The notes: generated by a model from the letters alone, not told the origin. Numbered from the stretch's first letter, positions 1 through 7,586 are shown. The stretch: 12,957 bases of DNA from Chloroflexota bacterium (GCA_023489135.1 JAMDCE010000280.1:1-12957); one strand, 5' to 3'. Numbers and translations are program-made.

Positions 1-66
1 CGTCGCTGTTCGGGACCTGGCTCCTGCAAGGGCACGATCTCTACCAAGCCTGCCGCAAAGTTCTAA

Positions 67-267
67 CCACGCCGCTTCCAACTCCCGAGCCAAAAGTCTG
101 AACTCTTACAGGAAAACGTAATCCTTGACGAGTTGCGCGTGCGTGGAAAGAAGAAGGTAAAGGTCCGGGTAGGTCTCAACTTACTTGTGATGCTAGCCAT
201 CGCGGTCGCAATGGCAGAACGGAATCGACTGGAAGACTGTCGGCGCATTATCACCTGCGCCGCTTAG
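67..267 (+). pseudogene. Probable transposase C-terminal remnant
   Basis: This open frame has no start codon and ends at TAG 265-267. Its last 45 or so residues read like the C-terminal tail of DDE transposases: a basic LRVRGKKKVKVRV stretch, then a hydrophobic helix (LNLLVMLAIAVAMA) and a basic end (RLEDCRR). In many DDE-type transposases this R-x-R-G-x-x-K-V plus hydrophobic helix follows the catalytic domain. The upstream catalytic part is missing: the same frame hits TAA at 64-66. A different open frame covers positions 3-101 and could be an adjacent piece shifted by a frameshift. I recognise the style rather than a specific IS family, and no terminal inverted repeats were identified. It could also be a chance frame. 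Confidence 0.35.
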
Positions 268-941
268 CTTCCTCCACGGGGCTGCAACCTGCATCTCCCG
301 GGGGATAGTGCGCCCCGAACACCGGCGCGAAGGCGACAACTATGCCCGGCGACGAGGAAAACTGAAGAGTACCCACTGACCCGAGGAGGGAACGGCCTGA
401 ATACACCCCCTCCTACTCCAATCTGAGCATCTTCGGGCTCGTCAAATCACAATCAAGCGAGACACCTCCCGAATTTGGACTGCGCGCCGCATCACGCGCC
501 GCTTTGAAACCTGCGGCGAGCCGCCGCAATCCACATTATGCAAGAGGCTCCTACGATTGCTAGTTGACACCTGATTCAAAAGCTGCTATCTTTCGGACGC
601 CTTCTAACTGCATTTCTCGGAGAACGCCGGATGTCCGTGGACGAATGCGGAAGGCTGAAGAGCAGGCTTGGGTGCATCCAACTTGCATCTTTGCGTGATC
701 CCCCATAATCCGGCATCGAATCACTGAGCTCGCGTGTTACACGGTACGCTGCTTGTACTCCTGGCCAAGGCGCCGTCCGTCCAGGGGGCGGAGATGACCC
801 CCGAAGTCTCTTATTGCGTGCTGGGTTGGTATTGCCTTTCACCAAGTAGATTGGCAGTCAGTGCGCTTGATCCAGATTTTAGGGAAGGGAGGCGTTTCCG
901 GGCTGGCGGCACTACTGGCCGGCAGTCGGGAGCAACGGCAA
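268..941. other. Gene-free stretch upstream of the binding-protein operon
   Basis: I see no convincing gene here. Short frames exist on both strands, but none has a credible ribosome binding site together with protein-like composition. The stretch holds one good promoter (564-592) and therefore a leader of about 340 nt before the first gene of operon A. A weak hairpin is possible at 384-390 with 408-414 (AGGAGGG/CCCTCCT, 17-nt loop). No riboswitch consensus, tRNA or CRISPR repeat was recognised. Confidence 0.6.
564..592 (+). promoter_or_regulatory. Sigma70-type promoter for operon A
   Basis: A perfect -35 box TTGACA (564-569) is followed by a 17-bp spacer and TATCTT (587-592), a four-of-six match to TATAAT. 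TG at positions -2/-3 before the -10 box (TGCTATCTT) gives an extended -10. Transcription would begin near 599 and leave a leader of about 340 nt before the binding-protein gene at 942. The architecture matches the two promoters at 8816-8844 and 9055-9083. Confidence 0.55.
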
Positions 942-2132
942 ATGCTTAGCAAATCCTCAGTTCAATCCATCGTGGGCATCTCACTCGTGGTAATCCTTGT
1001 GGTAGGCGTTCTTGTCAGCTGCGGAGGCCAAACGGCAACGCCCGCACCTCCGACGCCGGCGCCAGCTACTGAATCCTCATCCAAGGCCGCGTCGGCACCC
1101 ACAGTGTCCCCAAAACCGACTCCAGAGTCCGGTGCGCCGAAATCTGGAGTCGTCCCGGCACCCAAATCGGCCGCGGAGTCCTCAGCAGCGCCGACCGTGG
1201 TGAAGGTTGGCATCACGGGCTCGCTCGTCGACGCACAGATCTACATTGGCGCGGACAAGGGTTATTTCAATGAGCAGGGCACGCAGGTTGACCTGATCAA
1301 GTTCGATTCTGGCGGCAGAATGATCTCCGCTTTGGCAACCGGAGATCTGGACATCGGCACCGGAGGCATTGGAGCAGCCCTTTTCAATGCCATCCAGCGG
1401 GGTATTCCTCTAAAGGTCGTGGCTGACAAGTCCACGGTCGTCCCCGGCTTCGGCGTGGTGGGACTAGCCATACGGAAAGACCACATACAAAGCGGGCGGT
1501 TTAAGGACTTCCCGGACCTGAAGGGCTTCCGCATGGGCATCCCGGCCAAGGGCGTTTCGGCGGACTTGCACGCGCGCAAGGCGCTCGATCTGGGCAAGCT
1601 GACCGAGAAAGACGTCGAGCTGATCGAGATGGGCTGGCCGGACCTTCTAACTGCGTTGGCCGGCAAGTCGCTCGATGCCTCTATCCTCATCGAGCCATTT
1701 GTGACCTTTGGCGTGGAGCAAGGCACGGTGGTGTATTGGAAGAGCTCCGATCAGTTCTTCGGGAACCACGAGACTTCGGTGGTGATGTACTCTCCCCAGT
1801 TCGTCCAGCGCCATCCTGACCTGGCCAAGAAGTGGATGGTTGGGTACATCAAGGCGTGCCGAGACCTGGTGGACGCGTACAAGAAGAACCAAGGGAGGAA
1901 AGAAGTCATAGCCACGATGGCCAAGCACGTTCCCATCAAGGATCCGACGGTGTACGAGCGGATGATTCCTCCGTACGTAAATCCGGACGGGTACGTGGAT
2001 GCGAAGGGAATCGCCACCGATCAAGCTGCCTACGTCAAGCTGGGCATGGTGCCGACGCCAATCGATTTGTCCAAGGTCATCGATCAACAGTACGTGGAGT
2101 ACGCCATCGAGAAGCTGGGCAAGTACCAGTAA
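942..2132 (+). CDS. NMT1/THI5-like ABC substrate-binding lipoprotein
   Basis: A 396-residue periplasmic or surface-anchored solute-binding protein, expected to bind a small organic molecule and hand it to an ABC permease. Residues 1-26 form a lipoprotein signal with a hydrophobic core and the lipobox LVSC; Cys27 would carry the lipid. Residues about 28-85 are a Pro/Ala/Ser-rich, low-complexity tether. The binding domain follows, opening with VVKVGITGS and containing the typical NMT1/THI5 features GADKGYFNEQG and ALATGDLDIGTGG near its N-terminal lobe. I start at ATG 942 because GGGAG lies about 9 nt upstream and the signal peptide begins there; the in-frame GTG 861 would add 27 non-signal residues. 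It is the first gene of a five-gene plus-strand operon. No permease or ATPase gene accompanies it. The family covers pyrimidine, sulfonate, nitrate and aromatic ligands, so the ligand is not predictable. Confidence 0.88.
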   Translation: MLSKSSVQSIVGISLVVILVVGVLVSCGGQTATPAPPTPAPATESSSKAASAPTVSPKPTPESGAPKSGVVPAPKSAAESSAAPTVVKVGITGSLVDAQIYIGADKGYFNEQGTQVDLIKFDSGGRMISALATGDLDIGTGGIGAALFNAIQRGIPLKVVADKSTVVPGFGVVGLAIRKDHIQSGRFKDFPDLKGFRMGIPAKGVSADLHARKALDLGKLTEKDVELIEMGWPDLLTALAGKSLDASILIEPFVTFGVEQGTVVYWKSSDQFFGNHETSVVMYSPQFVQRHPDLAKKWMVGYIKACRDLVDAYKKNQGRKEVIATMAKHVPIKDPTVYERMIPPYVNPDGYVDAKGIATDQAAYVKLGMVPTPIDLSKVIDQQYVEYAIEKLGKYQ

Positions 2133-2138
2133 TGGGTC

Positions 2139-2156
2139 AGGGGCCAGGGGCCAGGG
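2139..2156 (+). repeat. Short G-rich tandem repeat in intergenic spacer
   Basis: Two and a half copies of AGGGGCC lie seven bases after the binding-protein stop codon. A similar but not identical G-rich spacer (GGGGGACCGGGGTCGGGG) follows the first UbiD stop codon near 10658. Function is unknown; it may simply be slippage-prone intergenic sequence. Confidence 0.4.
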
Positions 2157-2193
2157 TGACGCCTTCTAGCAGAACAGGATAGGGAGCAAACCT

Positions 2194-2655
2194 ATGGCAA
2201 CACTTGAGGAATCCATCTCTGCGGATACAGCTCTTCCGCTGGACGAACTGGAGAAGATCGGGGATCAGGCCCGGAAGAAGGGAGTGGTTCTGCACATCAG
2301 CGATGCGGTGCATTTCTACAAGTGGGGTGGTCACCGGCGCCAGGTATTGCATCCCAAGGTCGGATCGCGGCTTCTGGCTATGGGAGCGATAGTGCTGGCG
2401 CCCGGCCAAACCTTCGGAGTTCAGGAAGGTCCGCACCAGCATAAGCTTTCCGAAGATACAATCTTCGTGGTCCAGGGCGAGGGCCGGTTTTTGCTCGGAG
2501 ATCGTTGGTTCCCGATCAAGGCCGGTGACGTGGTGCACATCTCACCCCGTGTCCCTCATTGCGTCGAAAACACCGGCCAAATGCCCTTGATAACCATCGG
2601 AGGTCAGACCCCGTTGGATATGGATTACCAGCGAGTTGTGGGGATCTGGCCCTAG
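2194..2655 (+). CDS. Cupin-domain protein with intact metal site
   Basis: A 153-residue single-domain cupin beta-barrel. Cupin motif 1 is visible as GPHQHKLSEDTIFVVQGEG: two histidines in HxH, then a glutamate, then the conserved glycine. Motif 2 reads PIKAGDVVHISP-VPHCVENTG, supplying the third histidine. The 3-His/1-Glu set is therefore complete and a divalent metal (Fe, Mn, Ni or Zn) is expected. Small cupins of this kind act as dioxygenases, isomerases, decarboxylases or ligand sensors, and the fold alone does not decide. The N-terminal 30 residues are helical and acidic. ATG 2194 has AGGGAG 8-9 nt upstream. The gene lies 61 nt after the binding protein and 17 nt before a second, degenerate cupin, so the two are probably co-translated and may pair. 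Confidence 0.85.
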   Translation: MATLEESISADTALPLDELEKIGDQARKKGVVLHISDAVHFYKWGGHRRQVLHPKVGSRLLAMGAIVLAPGQTFGVQEGPHQHKLSEDTIFVVQGEGRFLLGDRWFPIKAGDVVHISPRVPHCVENTGQMPLITIGGQTPLDMDYQRVVGIWP

Positions 2656-2672
2656 TCTGTGGAGGATGGCAG

Positions 2673-3125
2673 ATGCAGCAACCGAGCGAGGCATTTCACG
2701 GTGGACGGCCGGCATCGGCCGAGGAACTGCGACTGAGATTCGATGGCTCCAGGTCCGACGCGCAAGTGATCGAGGTGGGCGCCTCGGTCGCCACTACTGC
2801 CTACGGTGGCGAACTCAGGGTTCCCGTGCATCCCCTGATTGGCTCGGTTAGCTCCATGGCTATATCCTGGAGGTTGGAGCCTGGCGAGAGAACCAGCGAG
2901 GCCGTTCTGCCCATTTCCGAATGCGGCCTTTGTGTGGTGCAAGGGAGAGGCAGGATACTCATCGGCGAAGACGAAAACCATTTCTACGTGGGGGATCTCG
3001 CCTTCGTCCCGGTCCAGGGCAGGTTCGCCATCGAGAACACCGGTGGCGAACCTATGGTTATCCTCGGTCTCATCAGCCCGCCGGACGCTAATATCTTGCG
3101 TGCCGCCGGATTGTGGATCGAATAG
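2673..3125 (+). CDS. Degenerate cupin-like protein lacking metal-binding histidines
   Basis: A 150-residue cupin-fold protein that aligns with the preceding cupin: SECGLCVVQGRGRILIG matches SEDTIFVVQGEGRFLLG, and the motif-2 end is ENTG in both. The HxH of motif 1 is replaced by non-ligand residues (AVL where the partner has HQH) and the motif-2 histidine by Phe (GRFAIENTG), leaving only the motif-1 glutamate. It is therefore unlikely to bind a catalytic metal, and a structural or regulatory partner of the first cupin is more plausible. The start is ATG 2673 with GGAGG 7 nt upstream; the open frame reaches back to 2559 inside the previous gene, but that part overlaps coding sequence. The spacing of 17 nt to the upstream gene supports co-expression. 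The role is inferred; the fold is well supported. Confidence 0.78.
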   Translation: MQQPSEAFHGGRPASAEELRLRFDGSRSDAQVIEVGASVATTAYGGELRVPVHPLIGSVSSMAISWRLEPGERTSEAVLPISECGLCVVQGRGRILIGEDENHFYVGDLAFVPVQGRFAIENTGGEPMVILGLISPPDANILRAAGLWIE

Positions 3126-3183
3126 CGATCCTTCTTCGATAAGGTGCATCGGCCGTACATTGAATCCTTAATGGGGAGTCACT

Positions 3184-4833
3184 ATGGAAGTTGAAAGGGT
3201 AGAAGCCGACGTCTTATGCGTGGGTGGTGGCATAGCCGGACTAATGGCTGCTATACGGGCCGGAGAGCTGGGGGCCAGGGTCGTCGTGGCCGAGAAAGGA
3301 CACGCCCGTTACGGTGGCAGCGCGCGCATCGGCAACGACCACTTCTGGGCCTACGTTCCCGAGGTTCACGGCACCGATATGCGTGCGTTCATCAAAGAGT
3401 GCATGCTCACCCAGCTAGGCACTATGTGCTCATCGCTCCCCACTCGAATGATAGAGACCTGGATGGAGCGGTCTTACGAGATTGTGAAGCTGTGGGACGA
3501 GTGGGGCATCGAGATGAAGTACAAGGGTGAGTGGGAGCTGGCGGGACACTCCTTCCCCGGCCGCGTGCTCACTCACTTGAAGTACTCCGGTCACAACCAG
3601 AAGCCGGTGCTCGCCAATGAGGCCCGCAAGCGAGGAGCCGAGACGATCAATCGGGTAATGATCTTCGATCTGTTGGGGGGGACCCGAGGGTGTTACCGGG
3701 GGTTGGGGATCGATACGCGTGAGGACAGGCTCGTCGAGTTCCGGACCAAGAGCGTGATCCTGGGCACGGGGATTACCAGGAGGATGTACCCGGGCGTAAC
3801 GCCGTCCATCATGGGCAATGACACCCGGCCGTTCACCCTATCGGGAGATGGTCGAGCCATGGCCTACCGGCTCGGTGCTGAATTAATGGGCATGGAGATG
3901 ATCGGCCGTCACGTCGGCATCAGGTACTTCGCCCGGTCCGGACAGGGGACCTGGATCGGCGTGTACCGAGACCCACAGGGCAAGCCCTTGGGCCCCTACG
4001 TCACCAGGCCCGATAAGAGGTACGGCGACATCACCCCCGAGGTCGATAAGGGGGTTTTCGCACGCGTTTTCGAGTCCGGCGCGGGGCCGGTTTACCTGGA
4101 CTGCACCGGCATTTCCGACGAGGATTTCGAGTACATGCGCCACTGGCTGATGCAGGAGGGAAACGATGCTTTGCTGACTCATTTCGCGCAGGAAGGCATC
4201 GATCCCCGGAAGCATCCCCTGGAGTTCATGTCTTACAACCTGGCGAACATCGGCTACATGTGGAGCAATGAAAAGGCAGAGACCTCGATACCCGGCCTGT
4301 ACTGCGCGGGCGAGGAATCGACTTTTGGAATCTCCGGAGCGGCCGTCTTCGGCTGGATTGCCGCCGAGAATGCGACCGCTTACGCCGGAAAGGTATCCCC
4401 TGCCGAGCTTGATCAGGAACCGACGAAGATCGAAGAAAGGAAGGCCCTTGTCGACGCGCTTCAGGGTAGAAAGAAAGGCCCCGACTGGAAAGACGCTAAT
4501 CTTGCCCTGCAGCAGGTGATGCTGGACTATGCCGGGCCGGTGCGGTCGGGACCGATGCTGGAAGCGGGCTTGAGCCACGTGCGAAGGCTGCGCACCCGAG
4601 CGCGTGATGAATTGAGGGCAATCAACCGCTGGGAGCTGACGCGCTGTCTGGAAGTCTTGAACCTGTATGACCTGGCCGAGCTGGCATTTGTTGCGGCGCT
4701 CGAGCGGAAGGAGACGCGCGGTTCTCACCATCGAACCGATTACCGCTTGACCGATCCGCTATTGAACGACAAGGTGCTGATAGTGAAGAACGTGGACGGA
4801 AGGCCCGTTGCCGAGTGGAGGGAAAGGGAGTAA
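3184..4833 (+). CDS. AprA/FrdA-like FAD-dependent oxidoreductase (flavoprotein subunit)
   Basis: A 549-residue flavoprotein of the succinate dehydrogenase/fumarate reductase/APS-reductase alpha superfamily. A Rossmann dinucleotide-binding motif opens the protein (CVGGGIAGLMAA, glycines 14-19) and the ribose-binding acid is in VVVAEKG (Glu37). The distal FAD contact is TLSGDGRAMAYRLGAEL in the middle and SIPGLYCAGEE...FGWIAAENA around residues 365-400, followed by a helical C-terminal domain. It would oxidise or reduce a small substrate and exchange electrons with the ferredoxin encoded next. The two genes overlap by one base (TAATG). True AprA is usually over 600 residues, and no sat, aprM or dsr gene is nearby, so APS reductase activity is not implied. 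ATG 3184 has GGGGAG 5 nt upstream. The substrate is unknown; the upstream binding protein and cupins suggest an organic acid. Confidence 0.85.
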   Translation: MEVERVEADVLCVGGGIAGLMAAIRAGELGARVVVAEKGHARYGGSARIGNDHFWAYVPEVHGTDMRAFIKECMLTQLGTMCSSLPTRMIETWMERSYEIVKLWDEWGIEMKYKGEWELAGHSFPGRVLTHLKYSGHNQKPVLANEARKRGAETINRVMIFDLLGGTRGCYRGLGIDTREDRLVEFRTKSVILGTGITRRMYPGVTPSIMGNDTRPFTLSGDGRAMAYRLGAELMGMEMIGRHVGIRYFARSGQGTWIGVYRDPQGKPLGPYVTRPDKRYGDITPEVDKGVFARVFESGAGPVYLDCTGISDEDFEYMRHWLMQEGNDALLTHFAQEGIDPRKHPLEFMSYNLANIGYMWSNEKAETSIPGLYCAGEESTFGISGAAVFGWIAAENATAYAGKVSPAELDQEPTKIEERKALVDALQGRKKGPDWKDANLALQQVMLDYAGPVRSGPMLEAGLSHVRRLRTRARDELRAINRWELTRCLEVLNLYDLAELAFVAALERKETRGSHHRTDYRLTDPLLNDKVLIVKNVDGRPVAEWRERE

Positions 4834-5090
4834 TGCCGCCTGAAATAGATTCTGAAAAGTGCATCGGTTGTGGTAAGTGCGTGAACGTGTGCTCGGAGGA
4901 CGTCTTCTTCGGGACCAAGGGCTTCGGCAAAGTGGTCGGGGAGAAGCCGGTCGTAAGCTATCCCGAGGTGTGCTGGCATTGCAGCCTGTGCGTCAAAGAA
5001 TGCCCGGTTGAGGGCGCCATCTGGCTTCGGCTCCCTCTGGCAATGTCGGTAGCCTACCGGCGAGCGGCGCTGGGGCAGAAAGAGGCGTAG
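4833..5090 (+). CDS. Small 2x[4Fe-4S] ferredoxin, AprB-like electron-transfer subunit
   Basis: An 85-residue ferredoxin with two complete CxxCxxCxxxC motifs: C10-C13-C16-C20 (CIGCGKCVNVC) and C47-C50-C53-C57 (CWHCSLCVKECP). Each set crosses over to build two cubane clusters. The 26-residue insert between them and the short C-terminal tail resemble the beta subunit of AprAB-type pairs. ATG 4833 shares its A with the flavoprotein TAA, which is classic translational coupling; an in-frame GTG at 4815 would add six residues inside the previous gene. A purine-rich GGAGGGAAAGGGAG run precedes it. It is the natural electron partner of the flavoprotein. The stop codon TAG (5088-5090) lies inside a perfect palindrome. 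Confidence 0.9.
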   Translation: MPPEIDSEKCIGCGKCVNVCSEDVFFGTKGFGKVVGEKPVVSYPEVCWHCSLCVKECPVEGAIWLRLPLAMSVAYRRAALGQKEA

Positions 5091-5118
5091 GGGCGTTCAA
5101 TTGAACGCCCCTACGCCT
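5083..5118. repeat. Perfect 36-bp palindrome between convergent genes, possible bidirectional terminator
   Basis: The 18 bases 5083-5100 are the exact reverse complement of 5101-5118, with no mismatch and no spacer (centre TTCAATTGAA). The core GTAGGGGCG...CGCCCCTAC overlaps the ferredoxin stop codon and lies between the convergent ferredoxin gene and the cooS remnant. The transcript would fold into a very stable hairpin from either strand. There is no obvious U-tract, so intrinsic termination is uncertain; a REP-like repeat or transcript-end stabiliser is the alternative. Confidence 0.75.
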
Positions 5119-5154
5119 AGCTCGACATGGTGCTAGGGCAGATACCGCCGCCTG

Positions 5155-6319
5155 CTAGTTCTGCAGCGCCGCTTCCCCTCGGCGGGCCAACTCCTGCGGT
5201 GTGACGTAGGTTCGGGCGTAAGCCCCAGGCGCCCAGGAGCCGAGCTTGAGCGCGCGCCGCTTGTTCTCGATGTGTTGGAGGGATTTGCGCAGTATCTCGT
5301 TGAAGTCTGGCTTGAACTCCAGCTTTCCTCCCAGCCACGGGTGATTATGTCGGTCACTTCGGGGCTGTCCCCAACCGGCGACACGCCACCCCCGAACAGC
5401 ACGTAAACGCCCGAGGCCACAAAGCAAGCGCCGATGGACAGGGCTTTTTCGTGCATCCATTCCGGAGCGATGCCCACCGCCGGCAGGTCTGAGATGTCGT
5501 CGCCGAGACCTCCTTCATTCACCATCTGGGTGGCAATGGTCAGAATCCGCGAGTTGTCCACGCAGGAGCCCAGGTGGATGACCGGAGGCATTCCCACCGC
5601 TTCACAGACCTCCCGCAAGCCGGGGCCGGCGTGCTCCAGCGCCTCGGGCGTGAGGTATCCGGCCTTGGCCGAAGCGATGGCGCCACAGCCGGTTTGCACC
5701 ACCAGCACATCGTTCTTGATGAACTCCCGGACCAGGAAGTTGTGCTCTTGATCCTGCACGGTACGGGGGTTGTTGCAGCCCACGATGCCCGCCACTCCTT
5801 TGATACGCCCCTCGATGATCGCGTCGTTCAAGGCCCTGAAAGACGCCCTGTAGATGCCGCCGAGCATGTAGCTGATGTATTCGTGCGAGAACCCGGCGAT
5901 GAGATCGTCTATCCCCTTTGGGATCTCGTGCTTCCCGCGATGGGGGAAGTTGTCGATGGCCGTCTTTACGATCAGCTTGGCAATCGATAGCGCCTGGTGT
6001 TCGTCGAATTGTATGTGCGTGGCGCCGGTGATCCTGGCCTTCTTGGATGTGGTGATCAGCTTGGTGTGGAACTTTCCGGTCAGTCCTTGAAGCGCCTGCA
6101 TAACACATTGCACGTCCACGGCCGTGGCGTCGACCGCTCCGGTGAGGATCACGAGCTCCTGCTTCAGGAAGTTACCGGCCGATGCTACCCCCTGGCGCAT
6201 TAGCACTTCGTTGGCGGTGCAGCAGATGCCGGCCAGGTTTATGCCGCTGGCGCCCTTGGATTTGGCGTACTCGATGACCTCGGGATCATATATGTGACTT
6301 AGGTTGCAGAACGTGATGC
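5155..6319 (-). pseudogene. cooS: Truncated, frameshifted anaerobic carbon monoxide dehydrogenase (CooS)
   Basis: This is the C-terminal half or so of the Ni-Fe-S CO dehydrogenase catalytic subunit, which oxidises CO to CO2. Recognisable CooS sequence starts at DPEVIEYAKSKGA (about 6287). Retained C-cluster cysteines are visible in GICCTANE, VDVQCVMQ, GIVGCNNPR, QTGCGA and HLGSCVDNSR, as is the catalytic-lysine segment EKALSIG. Missing are the N-terminal domain with the B- and D-cluster cysteines and the C-cluster histidine (HGHNP). No start codon precedes the homology; the frame runs back into the MFS gene. Near 5324-5326 the frame breaks: adding one A to GAGGAAAGCTGG restores EEKLEFKPDFNE and a C-terminus ending at TAG 5155-5157. 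Family members are about 620-670 residues; about 380 remain. It cannot be a working CODH. An assembly join or base-call error is possible. Confidence 0.85.
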
Positions 6320-7582
6320 TCAGAGAACGCGACGGTAGTGGCCGACCGCGGCGAGGGCCAGGGTGCCGGTGCCTATCAGCATCATCACCTGCTGCAGGCC
6401 GATTTGATCGGCCAGCGCCCCGGCAAAAAAAACGGGAAGAATCGAAAGCGCGCCGGAGAAAGCAAAAAGGGTGGCAAACACTCGCCCGCGGAGCGAGGGA
6501 GGGGTAGATTCTTGCAGCAAGGTCTGGGCCGGGATGGTGACGAAAGCGCTGCCGATACCTAGTCCGGTCGCCAGCAAGGCGACGACTGCTACCGTCAAGG
6601 CGGCTCGCAACGGAGCGTCGAGCCATCCCAACAGCAAGCTCGACGCCATGCTGACCAGAGACATCCCCAGAATGGTGCCGCCTTCGGCGATCAGGCCTAT
6701 CTCGATGAGCCTGCGGCCGTATATGTGCTTGATCACTCGTGGTACCAGCAGCAGCCCCAGCCCGAGTCCGATGCCCCCGGCGGCCAGGATGAAGGCCAGA
6801 TCGTTGGCAGGCAGTCCGATTACCCGTGTGAGCAGTCCTACGCCGAGGGTTCCCAACATTAGGAAGATCGAAGTGGTTATGGCGATGTCGGTCATCGCCG
6901 TGGAGACGGTTGGCTCACTGGTGATGAAGCGCCATTGCTCGTATATGTCCCTGGCGGTCAGTCGCAGCGCCAGCATAAGTCCACCTGTTGGCCGGGCTCG
7001 CAAAGCATGGGGTAGTGGTGGCAGCAGCGCCACCAGTAGGGTGCAGACCAGGTAGAGCAGTGACACGACTACAAAAAGGTTGTTCGCCGTCGTTAGCTTG
7101 ATCAGCAGAGGCCCGAACAGAGCGAAGCCAGCTACCTGAGAAGTGGTGTAGGTCAGGCTGAACAGGGAGTTTGCCCGGGCCAGCTGTTCCCTGCCGACCA
7201 GCAGAGGAATGGTGGCTGCCTCGGCGGGGGCGAAGAACTGGCTGATGGTCGAAAAGAATGCGGACAGCAAGAAAATGGTCAGCAAAGCGGTGGGCAACGG
7301 CCAGCCGGGGTTGACTATAATATAGGCGGGCACGGCGAGGGTACGGAGGAGATTGGTCACTGCCAGCACGGACCGTTTGTCGGTGCGATCGACGAAGACG
7401 CCCGCGATAGGGCCAACCACTACCGCGGGCACGGTAAACGACAGCACCACCAGACTAACCTGCGTGCTGGAATGACTGAGCTGTTCGACCTCGATGATGA
7501 GGGCGAAGGTGATGATGTTTTGGGCGGTCTGAGAAATGGCCTGAGCGCTCCACAGCAGGAGGAAAGGCCGATTCCACAGCAC
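6320..7582 (-). CDS. Major facilitator superfamily transporter, EntS-like exporter type
   Basis: A 420-residue integral membrane protein with about 12 hydrophobic segments, full length for the MFS_3/EntS branch. The N-terminus NRPFLLLWSAQAISQTAQ and the loop 2-3 motif GVFVDRTDKR (residues 61-70) are typical of this branch, as is the Arg/Gly-rich central loop. Members usually export siderophores, antibiotics or other small organic molecules by proton antiport, but the substrate here is unknown. The start is GTG 7582, 4 nt after the stop of the upstream binding-protein gene, with only a weak GAGG ahead; translational coupling is likely. No alternative start fits because an in-frame TGA lies eight codons upstream. 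The gene ends directly at the cooS remnant. Pairing an ABC-type binding protein with an MFS carrier is unusual. Confidence 0.87.
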   Translation of the reverse strand: MLWNRPFLLLWSAQAISQTAQNIITFALIIEVEQLSHSSTQVSLVVLSFTVPAVVVGPIAGVFVDRTDKRSVLAVTNLLRTLAVPAYIIVNPGWPLPTALLTIFLLSAFFSTISQFFAPAEAATIPLLVGREQLARANSLFSLTYTTSQVAGFALFGPLLIKLTTANNLFVVVSLLYLVCTLLVALLPPLPHALRARPTGGLMLALRLTARDIYEQWRFITSEPTVSTAMTDIAITTSIFLMLGTLGVGLLTRVIGLPANDLAFILAAGGIGLGLGLLLVPRVIKHIYGRRLIEIGLIAEGGTILGMSLVSMASSLLLGWLDAPLRAALTVAVVALLATGLGIGSAFVTIPAQTLLQESTPPSLRGRVFATLFAFSGALSILPVFFAGALADQIGLQQVMMLIGTGTLALAAVGHYRRVL

Positions 7583-7586
7583 TGCT

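Noticed and set aside
301..420. Cobalamin riboswitch suggested by CCCACTGACCCGAGGAGGG
   Set aside because: The order of the conserved boxes (GCCACTG with a later AGCCAGGAGACC) cannot be completed.
576..845. Minus-strand 89-codon frame upstream of operon A
   Set aside because: It has no ribosome binding site or recognisable domain, and its composition looks random.
593..941. TPP riboswitch ahead of the THI5-like binding protein
   Set aside because: THI5-like proteins often follow a TPP element, but the conserved CUGAGA and ACCUGAUC boxes are not present in the leader.
3883..4731. Minus-strand open frame of 282 codons inside the flavoprotein gene
   Set aside because: It shadows a well-supported coding frame and shows no domain.
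6320..6626. N-terminal extension of the cooS frame into the MFS gene
   Set aside because: The Arg/Ser/Pro-rich translation is the out-of-frame shadow of the MFS C-terminus and has no CODH similarity.
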